A stretch of DNA of 64,000 nucleotides, from positions 1 through 64,000 of the forward strand of contig JAIRVH010000219.1 in the NCBI GenBank assembly GCA_031253985.1, read 5' to 3'. Below, one piece after another: positions 42,277 to 50,409 of this stretch. The stretch is from Sphingobacterium sp. Lineage in GTDB: Bacteria; Bacteroidota; Bacteroidia; Sphingobacteriales; Sphingobacteriaceae. Each line of letters starts with the position of its first letter. Positions within the stretch are counted from its first letter, which is position 1. Position numbers and translations under genes: made by a program. The notes beneath the pieces are model-generated. The model did not search any database. It saw only the letters and a program-made list of their open reading frames with translations, and was not told the origin of the DNA.

Positions 42277-44979
42277 TTAAAAACTGTAATCAATTCCCAA
42301 AGATATATAACGTGGCAAAAGCTGATATGAAGTAATTGCTTGATAAGTATCTGTAAGGAGAGCCTGTTGAAAAGTCCGATTGTTAAATATATTTTTAGCG
42401 GTAATATCAAATCTGGTTTTAATTTTCTTTACATCATAAGAAATTGAAAAATCTGAAAAATAATATGCCTTTGATTTTGATCCCATAAAATCGCCAAAAC
42501 GATAAGATTCGTTCTTTAAATTTGCCTGTATACCAGTTCCCATATTCAAAAAGAGCTGGAGAAAGCCGTAGGAATTGTTTAATTGCATCTTATTTTCAAC
42601 TTGATAGGATTTAGACTCCATCCGATAACCACCATAAATATTTAATCGAGATTTCCACACACTTCTGAACGAAAGCCCATAATCATAAGAATCTGTATGA
42701 ACCTGTCGGAAACCCAACCCTTCGACAGCGGTTTCATAGGAAGAATAACGACCTTCAATATCAAATTTGAGATTACCATTTAAGGGCTTCAGGTAATAAT
42801 TGAGCTGTGCTTTAAAAAATGACGACTTCTTATTCTTTAACACAATTTGCCGGTTTATAGTGAAATTGGGGTTTATCAAACTGCTGGTGCTGATGTAGTT
42901 GGAAAAAGTATGATGCCCCAACGATAAGCTTCCAAAAAATCTATCCAGCAAATTGCCGTGCGTGTAAGAAATGACACCGCCATAATTAGTCAACAAAGTA
43001 ATATTGTCTAGTCCTTTTACAAAATTTCTAATCCCTATGGTATAGTAATTTGGCACAATATCAGTTAACTCAGTATTATTCTGCTGTAATGAAAATGTTG
43101 CTTCTAACCTTCCCTTAGGATACATTGACCATTTGGTTGATAAATTGGGTGAGAATTGGAAATAATTTTTCTGATTTTCATTTGATACACTCCCCCATCG
43201 ACTAGCTACAAATCCCGCTTTTAGCTGTGGTGTCAATTCCCATTTATTACGTTTTATCGTATATTTTGCCAAAATACTGCTGTTATTGGATCTGAGTTGT
43301 AAATAGTTGCTAAATCCATTAGGTGATATCGCTTGACCATCATTGGTATGGAGAACAAGATCTGTAAGCAGGTTTTGATCTTTGTATTCGTTGCTAACAG
43401 CCAATTCCAAATAATCGCCATGGCTTGATTTCTTCACATACTGGGAGGTGATACCTACATATTGGAGATTATTTTCGATATGCTGTGTTACGTTTGCTAC
43501 GTCCTTTGTTTGAAAGAGATCTTCATAGTAGTATTGATCTAGACTATAATCCAGCGGTGATCGCTGCAGGATCCAGCGGACTGAACTGACAAGCGCTGCG
43601 GTTGGCGAAACCTTAAAGGTATGTGTTATATTATGGTTAGTCAAAAGGCCTCTACCCCATGTTAATTCTTTGCTTGCAACATCATTAAAGAGAATGCTCC
43701 CATTGTCATTCCTTTGAAGAGACCCCAGATTACCAGTATAAATCAAAGTTGAACGCTTGTTGACATCGTATTGCATTTCCCATTTTGAAAAATAGTTGTT
43801 TGTCTCCTTGCTAAATTCATTGTTCTCTCTGTTGGTAAAACTGATATCCTCGACATCATAAGTTTGAATGGTATTGCGATAGAACGATTTTTTTGTCAGG
43901 TTAACAAAACCGAGCCATTTTACTTTCAAATCTTCTCGTGGGTTCAGGATCACATTAAATGAATGTAACATATCTCGATTGAAATTTGTACGTCTATAGT
44001 CAAATCCAGGAAGCTCCAAACTATTATCGATGATAGTCGGTGTAGTTACGTCGGTGCCAATTTGTCCCGCTTCATCTGTCTGAGCGGAATATAGTAAATG
44101 ATTGATGCTACTGACTGCATCAACTCCATTATTATTGGCGCTACTTAGGAGATAGTATTTATTTTTTTTGCCAAAATTCATCACATTGATACTTCCGGCA
44201 TAATATTGTTTACCAACAGGTGTCCCTGAAATAGCCACCGATCCAATCCATTGGTTTTTACTGTCCGCTTTGAGAGATAGATTCAGCGCGACTTTATCAG
44301 ATTTTTCAATACCTTTGAGATGTTTATTATTAGAATATCGTTGTAAAATCTGTACCTTTTCCAAAGGCTTTACAGACATATTTTGTGTAAGGAGTCGATA
44401 ACCTTTACCAAACAGATCGTCCCCTTCAACCATAACTTTTTCGACTTCCTTATCTCCTATCTTAATGATGCCATCATTTCCTACGCTTAATCCTGGAATT
44501 TTTCTGAGAAGATCTTCAATAGTCCGCTCATCTCCTTGCAGAAATGAACTTGTTTGAAGTTCAATTGTGTCCCGGCCAAGCCTATAAGGACGTTTTGCAT
44601 GAACAAGAACCTCCTGCAATCTTTCGACACCGCCCGCAGATAGCTCCACATTAAATAGTGTATCTGTTTGTCTTAACGAAACACGCTCATCCAGACTTTT
44701 GTAGCTCAATGCTTTAAAACGTAAAACTATTTGATCCAACGCGACATGGTCAAACCGATATTGCCCAAACTGATTCGTAAAGGTATATTGGACGAGCCCA
44801 ATACTATCTGCCGAACAAAGATCAACACGTACACTACCCAGCGGCTTTCCTGCAGATGTGACCTTTCCGCTCACACATACTTGCGCCTGTGAAACGGAAA
44901 TGGTCATCCACATGCCGATAAATAGCCCTGCACATCGCGCCGGCAGCTTAGTTCTCCTTATTTGATTTTTCCCACTCAT
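42277..44979 (-). CDS. TonB-dependent receptor-like outer-membrane barrel
   Basis: 900 residues. A basic signal peptide (RRTKLPARCAGLFIGMWMTISVSQAQ) is followed by a CarboxypepD_reg-like domain (VSGKVTSAGKPLGSVRVDL, residues about 33-118), a plug-like domain (TIEDLLRKIPGLSVGNDG, KVMVEGDDLFGKGYR) and a long barrel ending in SLGIDYSF, with the terminal Phe typical of outer-membrane barrels. Unlike SusC it lacks a SusD partner nearby. Its start overlaps the GLPGLI gene by 32 bases, implying coupling. Confidence 0.75.
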   Translation of the reverse strand: MSGKNQIRRTKLPARCAGLFIGMWMTISVSQAQVCVSGKVTSAGKPLGSVRVDLCSADSIGLVQYTFTNQFGQYRFDHVALDQIVLRFKALSYKSLDERVSLRQTDTLFNVELSAGGVERLQEVLVHAKRPYRLGRDTIELQTSSFLQGDERTIEDLLRKIPGLSVGNDGIIKIGDKEVEKVMVEGDDLFGKGYRLLTQNMSVKPLEKVQILQRYSNNKHLKGIEKSDKVALNLSLKADSKNQWIGSVAISGTPVGKQYYAGSINVMNFGKKNKYYLLSSANNNGVDAVSSINHLLYSAQTDEAGQIGTDVTTPTIIDNSLELPGFDYRRTNFNRDMLHSFNVILNPREDLKVKWLGFVNLTKKSFYRNTIQTYDVEDISFTNRENNEFSKETNNYFSKWEMQYDVNKRSTLIYTGNLGSLQRNDNGSILFNDVASKELTWGRGLLTNHNITHTFKVSPTAALVSSVRWILQRSPLDYSLDQYYYEDLFQTKDVANVTQHIENNLQYVGITSQYVKKSSHGDYLELAVSNEYKDQNLLTDLVLHTNDGQAISPNGFSNYLQLRSNNSSILAKYTIKRNKWELTPQLKAGFVASRWGSVSNENQKNYFQFSPNLSTKWSMYPKGRLEATFSLQQNNTELTDIVPNYYTIGIRNFVKGLDNITLLTNYGGVISYTHGNLLDRFFGSLSLGHHTFSNYISTSSLINPNFTINRQIVLKNKKSSFFKAQLNYYLKPLNGNLKFDIEGRYSSYETAVEGLGFRQVHTDSYDYGLSFRSVWKSRLNIYGGYRMESKSYQVENKMQLNNSYGFLQLFLNMGTGIQANLKNESYRFGDFMGSKSKAYYFSDFSISYDVKKIKTRFDITAKNIFNNRTFQQALLTDTYQAITSYQLLPRYISLGIDYSF

Positions 44980-45739
44980 AAACTTGTTCTACTGTACCGC
45001 GAACCCTTTTTCTTTCAACTGTTACACCTTCCATTGCCGGCATCTTACTTTCCATAATCCGCATCTGCTCCTGGATGACCGCTTCATCTTTCTGAACAAA
45101 TTCCTGAAGAGATAATGCTGGTAAAGAATTTATATAGGACTCACTCACTGGAACATCACCTGTGTAAGGATACGATACCTCTTTAAGCATCCAATAATTG
45201 GGCGTGGCACTCTCATTGTACAACATGACGATAAGTCCAGGTAGGCCGCCAAACTTATACGGACCGACAGGGACTGGAATATCGTTCGTATAATATGCCG
45301 TCAGCTTAGTTCCACGGTAGGTCGTTGTTGCTTTGTGACAAATAAATTTGCCTAAGGTATCGATGTCCTGATAGCTTGTGTTCCAAGATAGTTTAGGAAA
45401 ATTATCATTGACGATATAGTTAACCCCCTGGAGAGCGCGCGTTTCCTGAAGGGCATCTACATTCTCCTGCTGCATAACAATACGTTTATAACTGGCGCCT
45501 GTGTTCAGCACCATGGAGAAGCTAGATGCTATCTCTCCATCAGGAGTTTCAATTTCTCCTATAGCTGTTTTAAGGGGAACAGAATCCCGTACAGCTATTT
45601 TACTCCCATTTTCGTAATAGACATCTTCTTTAAATGTAGCTACAGCGGAAGGAATGTATTCATAGGAAGCATGTAATTTCTGCGCATAAGTTGTAAAAGA
45701 TGCACCTGTAAGTATTAGAAATAAAAGTTGCTTTTTCAT
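44948..45739 (-). CDS. GLPGLI-family protein
   Basis: 263 residues with a signal peptide (LLFLILTGASFTTYAQ). Residues about 155-162 carry the family signature, here FGGLPGLIVML, which gives the family its name; VPVGPYKFGG and TAYYTNDIPVP precede it. The GLPGLI family is confined to Bacteroidota and its function is unknown; members often precede a TonB-type barrel gene as here. It is 66 bases downstream of a small secreted-protein gene on the same strand. Confidence 0.8.
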   Translation of the reverse strand: MKKQLLFLILTGASFTTYAQKLHASYEYIPSAVATFKEDVYYENGSKIAVRDSVPLKTAIGEIETPDGEIASSFSMVLNTGASYKRIVMQQENVDALQETRALQGVNYIVNDNFPKLSWNTSYQDIDTLGKFICHKATTTYRGTKLTAYYTNDIPVPVGPYKFGGLPGLIVMLYNESATPNYWMLKEVSYPYTGDVPVSESYINSLPALSLQEFVQKDEAVIQEQMRIMESKMPAMEGVTVERKRVRGTVEQVYEWEKSNKEN

Positions 45740-45804
45740 TGTTTCGAGTAAAATATAAGCGAGAGCCCAAATGCTCCCGCCAAATAAAATGGATTAATTA
45801 GCAC

Positions 45805-46164
45805 CTAATGATTTGGATTGCCATAATAGTTTTGATAATTTTGGATGGTTGCACTGAACCATGCGCCGCAGCTGCTATAAAACATATCATTTGCACCATA
45901 ACTTGTGTACGTGAGAACCTGCGTATCTATTAGCTGACCGCTGGTATTGTAAATGCTCATCGTCAATCTGCACAGCGTTCGGGATTTTCCCAATTTGATC
46001 TCTTTGGCCTCACCGATTACGCTTAAATTGGTTTCAGCTGCTGTGGCTTTGTAAATCATTGTTTCCTCAGCGGTCTTGTTCTCAACCGCTTTTGTACCTG
46101 TTTTCGCAAAAGTAGCGGATGACATCAAGGCCAGCGCTGCGAAACTCATCATTAATTTTTTCAT
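45805..46164 (-). CDS. small secreted protein upstream of the GLPGLI gene
   Basis: 119 residues from the ATG at 46164 (MKKLMMSFAALALMSSATFAK), a clear signal peptide; an ATG at 46218 would place 18 unlikely residues before it. The mature part (about 98 residues) has two Cys (TLCRLTMS, SSCGAWF) that could form a disulfide, and an aromatic- and Asn-rich end (QNYQNYYGNPNH). No family is recognised. First gene of a probable trio with GLPGLI and the TonB-type barrel, so it could be a substrate or partner. Confidence 0.55.
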   Translation of the reverse strand: MKKLMMSFAALALMSSATFAKTGTKAVENKTAEETMIYKATAAETNLSVIGEAKEIKLGKSRTLCRLTMSIYNTSGQLIDTQVLTYTSYGANDMFYSSCGAWFSATIQNYQNYYGNPNH

Positions 46165-46336
46165 GTTTCTAAGTTTTAGATAATACATTGGAAGACCATC
46201 TTCCTTGTTAATTATCATAAAACTGCCAATAAATTTAATGCTGTAAAACCTGTAATAAATATCTGGTACGGCACGAACAATATTCGGTTAGTTTGAACAA
46301 ACTTTTGGAAAAGAATAAGAATTTAAAAAAAACTAT

Positions 46337-46363
46337 TACCTTTGCAAACATCAGATGATATGA
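46337..46363 (+). promoter_or_regulatory. GntR gene promoter with operator half-site
   Basis: TACCTTTG (46337-46344) is an exact -7 box. CATCAGATGATATGA (46349-46363) begins five bases later, over the predicted start site, and shares CATCAGATGA with the palindrome upstream of the MFS gene. The arrangement suggests autoregulation. Confidence 0.5.
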
Positions 46364-46367
46364 CTAT

Positions 46368-47027
46368 ATGAAAACTGAAGCTATCGTACGAAGATCCTTG
46401 GCGGAGGAAGTTGCTGCCGCAATAGAAGAAAAAATCCGATTGGGTGAATTCCCTGTAGAATCTAAGCTTCCTGCAGAACCGGAATTGATGAAGCAATTTG
46501 CTGTCGGTAGATCGACTATTCGTGAAGCTGTCAAGTATTTAAGTCAATCTGGCTATCTAAATGTTCAACAGGGTTTAGGTACGTTCGTGAAAAGTACAAC
46601 TGGTCATCATGCCCTTGATTCAAAAATTGAAAAAGCCAATTTTAACGATATTTTTGAAGTTAGACATGTATTGGAATTGCGAATTATCGAAAAAGCAGCA
46701 TTGAATCGTACAACAAAAGGTCTCAAAGATATGGCACAAGCACTTAAAAATAGAGCTAGATATGCCGAGACTGGAAATTTGACTGCATGTGTGGATGCAG
46801 ATATTGCTTTTCACAGTGCGATTGCGGAATCATGTGGAAACAATATCCTGACCGCTTTATACACAACTTTGTCAATCCATGTCAATAAGTTTTTCATGAC
46901 TATTTATAAAGATACGGCCCCCTTTCTGGCTTCGCAGCAACAACACGAAGAGCTGATGTTGGCAATTAAAGACAAAGAAGTCAGCAGAGCTGTCGATATT
47001 GCTAACCGAATTATCCAACATCTCTAA
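46368..47027 (+). CDS. GntR/FadR-family regulator
   Basis: 219 residues. N-terminal winged helix (SLAEEVAAAIEEKIRLGEFPVESKLPAEPELMKQFAVGRSTIREAVKYLSQSGYL, spread over residues 6-60) and a C-terminal FCD ligand-binding domain with metal-ligand-like residues (DADIAFHSAIAESCGN). FCD regulators usually sense small acids. It lies directly upstream of an Fsr-like MFS gene with a shared operator-like motif, so it probably represses the pump. Confidence 0.85.
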   Translation: MKTEAIVRRSLAEEVAAAIEEKIRLGEFPVESKLPAEPELMKQFAVGRSTIREAVKYLSQSGYLNVQQGLGTFVKSTTGHHALDSKIEKANFNDIFEVRHVLELRIIEKAALNRTTKGLKDMAQALKNRARYAETGNLTACVDADIAFHSAIAESCGNNILTALYTTLSIHVNKFFMTIYKDTAPFLASQQQHEELMLAIKDKEVSRAVDIANRIIQHL

Positions 47028-47087
47028 TTTTCTTATAACCGCGTGAGAATGACTAATCTTAATATAATCTATTTTTATCACTTAAAA

Positions 47088-47104
47088 CATCAGATGACCT
47101 GATG
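47088..47104 (+). promoter_or_regulatory. palindromic GntR-type operator before the MFS gene
   Basis: CATCAG-ATGAC-CTGATG is a perfect 6-bp inverted repeat with a 5-base spacer; the first ten bases match the site before the GntR gene. It ends 12 bases before the preferred MFS start at 47117. Confidence 0.55.
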
Positions 47105-47116
47105 AATATATTCTTT

Positions 47117-48328
47117 ATGAAAACACAATCATTAAATCCAAGTGGCGCTTGGAAAAATTCCGAGACCGTCTATCCTATCTTATTTGCAATTAGTATTTCA
47201 CACTTGCTCAACGACTTGATTCAATCTGTCATTCCCGCAGTGTACCCCATGTTGAAATCAAATTACGCGCTTAGTTTTACCCAAATTGGTATTATTACAT
47301 TGGTTTTTCAGCTTACGGCTTCTATTTTACAACCCTTCGTTGGTTTGTACACAGATAAAAAGCCTACGCCCCGTTCGCTTGCCATTGGTATGCTTTTCTC
47401 TTTGGCAGGTTTGATATGCATTTCATTTGCGTCAAACTTTATTTACATTCTCCTTTCTGTGAGTCTGATTGGTATGGGCTCGTCCATCTTTCACCCGGAA
47501 GCTTCCCGTGTTGCCCATTTAGCTTCTGGAGGCAAAAAAGGTCTCGCGCAGTCAATTTTCCAAGTCGGAGGTAACGCCGGTGGCGCCATAGGCCCGCTAC
47601 TTGTGGCACTTATCGTTATCCCATTGGGTCAGCAATACATTGGTGTTTTTGGCGTATTGGCCATTGTAGCCGTTATGATTCTTACCTATGTCGGCAATTG
47701 GTATCAGATACATCTCAAACCTAAAACACATACGGCTTCCGTCAGCGCCTTAAAATCAGACCTGCCAAAGTCGAAGGTGATATTTGCGCTCGTTATTCTA
47801 TTGGTGCTTATTTTTTCCAAATACTTTTACATGGCTTCGATGACCAGTTATTTTACTTTCTATCTGATCAATAAATTCCATGTTTCAGTCCAAGAATCCC
47901 AAGTCTACTTATTTATATTCCTTGCTTCGGTTGCTGCGGGAACTATATTAGGGGGGCCTTTGGGAGACCGCTATGGACGTAAACTAATTATCTGGGTATC
48001 GATTCTCGGAGCGGCACCGTTCACATTATTATTGCCACATGTCGGCCTAGGGGTAACTATTATCCTCGCTGTTTTAATCGGTCTTATTATCTCCTCTGCA
48101 TTCTCTGCTATCCTGGTCTATGCAACAGAACTCATCCCAGGAAAGGTTGGTATGATTGCTGGTTTATTTTTTGGTTTTGCTTTTGGTATGGGAGGAATTG
48201 GTTCAGCAGTTCTGGGCTGGCTGGCAGACCAAACGTCAATTGAATATGTATTTAATATCTGTGCTTATCTTCCATTAATCGGGATTGTGACAGGGCTATT
48301 GCCTAATATCAATCAGAAGGAAAAGTAA
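47117..48328 (+). CDS. MFS transporter, fosmidomycin-resistance (Fsr)-like
   Basis: 403 residues from the ATG at 47117 (MKTQSLNPSGAW); an ATG at 47102 lies inside the operator palindrome and is less likely. Twelve membrane segments with the Fsr-type SISHLLNDLIQSVIPAVYPM start, LYTDKKPTPR, GMGSSIFHPEASRVAH and GGPLGDRYGRKLIIW. Fsr relatives export fosmidomycin and other compounds. Likely repressed by the adjacent GntR protein; substrate not known. Confidence 0.8.
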   Translation: MKTQSLNPSGAWKNSETVYPILFAISISHLLNDLIQSVIPAVYPMLKSNYALSFTQIGIITLVFQLTASILQPFVGLYTDKKPTPRSLAIGMLFSLAGLICISFASNFIYILLSVSLIGMGSSIFHPEASRVAHLASGGKKGLAQSIFQVGGNAGGAIGPLLVALIVIPLGQQYIGVFGVLAIVAVMILTYVGNWYQIHLKPKTHTASVSALKSDLPKSKVIFALVILLVLIFSKYFYMASMTSYFTFYLINKFHVSVQESQVYLFIFLASVAAGTILGGPLGDRYGRKLIIWVSILGAAPFTLLLPHVGLGVTIILAVLIGLIISSAFSAILVYATELIPGKVGMIAGLFFGFAFGMGGIGSAVLGWLADQTSIEYVFNICAYLPLIGIVTGLLPNINQKEK

Positions 48329-48435
48329 TGATAAAATCCAGTGCGTCCGAAGAGTCTGTCACACGTTTTATGGACATTATCGTGGAATAGCAGATATAGC
48401 TTCAAAACTGTGCTTCTTTTTCTTATCCATAAAAA

Positions 48436-48468
48436 TGCCCCCAGAAAGTGTCTAACTTTTTGGGGGCA
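48436..48468 (-). terminator. intrinsic terminator of the SusCD transcript
   Basis: TGCCCCCAGAAAGT pairs with ACTTTTTGGGGGCA; on the minus strand it is followed by TTTTTATGG. It lies between the convergent SusD and MFS genes and may act in both directions. Confidence 0.75.
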
Positions 48469-48495
48469 CTGCAATTTGGACAGCTTCTTGAAACG

Positions 48496-50373
48496 CTAAT
48501 AACCTGGGTTTTGGATCAATTTTGTATTTCGATTAACTTCATCGCGATGTAAAGACGTGTAGTACATCTTGTCATCCCAGTTCCTATTTTCAATCCCTAG
48601 ATCAATATTTGAAACAGTATATGTATAGGTGTAGTTGTCGGGATTATATTGATAAAGAGTTACATTTTTACCCGCCTTAAGGGTTCCCGTTATGTTGATA
48701 ATATTTGCTTTACGACCTATAGTTTCTGCGGCTATCATCCAGCGTCGGGCGTCGAAGAAGCGATGTTCTTCATAAGCTAATTCAATACGCCGCTCATTTC
48801 TATAACGTGCTTTTAAAACGGCCCCAGTTTCGGCTGTTGGAATTGCAGGCATTCCAGCTCTAAAACGGATCTTGTTTAACCATATTTTAGCTTCATTCTC
48901 CTCTCCCAATTCAAGACATGCTTCTGCATAGTTCAGTATCGCCTCTGTGTAACGGAACATTGGCCAAGGAATTCGCTGCCTTGTGTTTTGGTCCTGCATT
49001 GTAGGATCCGGATCCGTAAATTTACGAATGTAATAACCTGTCCGGGAACCATTCCAATCTTCTATCGGACTTTTTCTTGTATCGAGACCAAATTGAATAA
49101 CTTTTTGTCCTTTGGCATTCATTACTTCGTATTGACCTGTTTGAATTTGGTTCGCCTTATCTCTTTCAGCGACATCGGCTGTCCTTGGTTTCCAATCCGC
49201 ACCGTCATATAAAATTGTTGCTTTTAAACGTGGGTCGCGATTTTGATAAGGACTGGCTGCCATAGTCGGATTTGACCAGCTGAATTTTTGACCATCACTA
49301 GTCTCGTAGTCATCTACCAATAATTGTATCGGTGTATTTCCGGCCCAGTTATGATAGCCATTGGGGCCATTGTCTCGACCTACCCAGCCACCACGTTCAT
49401 CCTTTTCGTCAATAAAGAATCTCCCCAGAATAATATCCTTTCCTGCTGTAAAATCAACGGTCTTGCTCCCCCCTCCTAACGATACGGCCATATAGTTGGC
49501 AGTGCCATCATTAGGCGAAGCTGGTTGAGTTAAGTCTAACTTATAGGCGAATTCTGTATGGTCCAGTACTGCTTTCGCGGCAGCTTTTGCTTTCGTCCAG
49601 CGCTCTACCTGGCTGCCACTCGTGTACATTAAGTACTCTGGATTTTTATACCCTGCCAATAATGTCGACTTTGCTTTGGCTTTAGCTGCGTCATGGAGAT
49701 CACTGGCAGCATATAATAACACCCTTGATTTTAAAGCCAATACTGCAGTTTCATTTGCACGTCCTTTTGCCGATGAGGTGCCTTTTAACAAAAGAGCTGC
49801 GCTGTCTAGATCTTTCACGATAGCGTTGACACATTCCTCATAACTATTCCTCGGAACCATATAATCTTTATCGTTCAATGTATATATCTTATTGTCGATA
49901 GGGATGCCACCATAAAAGCGTAAAAGCTGTTGATAATAATACCCACGGAGGAAATAAGCTTCACCTAGCAGTTTATCGGCTTTTGCTTTGTCAAACTTGG
50001 GTGCACTCAAATTGGAGATTGCAATGTTAGTTGCCCGAATGCGTGTATACATGCGACCATATTCATAAGTATCCATAATATAGCCTTGATCAGCTGGATT
50101 TGATCGAGATTCGGTTACTGTATTTATACCCCGATTAGGGTGTGTAAATAAAGCTTCGTCTGTCATGGATGCCATTTCTTGTTCATAAAAGCCTCCTACT
50201 CCAAAACCGTTATAGATTTCTGTCACGAAAGCCTCAGACAAGCCAGCATCTGCCCAAACGATCTCCTGTGGTACTTCACTGAGTGGCTTAGTGCTTACAA
50301 AATCATCATTACAGGCTTGTAATGATGCTGAAAGTACAAGTAGTATAAGTGATATATTCTTAATTTTTTTCAT
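48496..50373 (-). CDS. SusD/RagB-family nutrient-binding lipoprotein
   Basis: 625 residues with a lipoprotein signal (ISLILLVLSASLQAC, Cys21). SusD TPR-type core with GEAYFLRGYYYQQLLRFYGGIP, PRNSYEECVNAIVKDLDSAA and the C-terminal RNERRIELAYEEHRFFDARRW that marks the family; it ends NPGY. Surface-exposed binding partner of SusC, capturing an oligosaccharide, peptide or other ligand. It is 37 bases downstream of susC. No enzyme gene accompanies the pair. Confidence 0.9.
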   Translation of the reverse strand: MKKIKNISLILLVLSASLQACNDDFVSTKPLSEVPQEIVWADAGLSEAFVTEIYNGFGVGGFYEQEMASMTDEALFTHPNRGINTVTESRSNPADQGYIMDTYEYGRMYTRIRATNIAISNLSAPKFDKAKADKLLGEAYFLRGYYYQQLLRFYGGIPIDNKIYTLNDKDYMVPRNSYEECVNAIVKDLDSAALLLKGTSSAKGRANETAVLALKSRVLLYAASDLHDAAKAKAKSTLLAGYKNPEYLMYTSGSQVERWTKAKAAAKAVLDHTEFAYKLDLTQPASPNDGTANYMAVSLGGGSKTVDFTAGKDIILGRFFIDEKDERGGWVGRDNGPNGYHNWAGNTPIQLLVDDYETSDGQKFSWSNPTMAASPYQNRDPRLKATILYDGADWKPRTADVAERDKANQIQTGQYEVMNAKGQKVIQFGLDTRKSPIEDWNGSRTGYYIRKFTDPDPTMQDQNTRQRIPWPMFRYTEAILNYAEACLELGEENEAKIWLNKIRFRAGMPAIPTAETGAVLKARYRNERRIELAYEEHRFFDARRWMIAAETIGRKANIINITGTLKAGKNVTLYQYNPDNYTYTYTVSNIDLGIENRNWDDKMYYTSLHRDEVNRNTKLIQNPGY

Positions 50374-50409
50374 TTTTCTTCTTCGTTAAGTTCTTAATAT
50401 GACAGTTGG

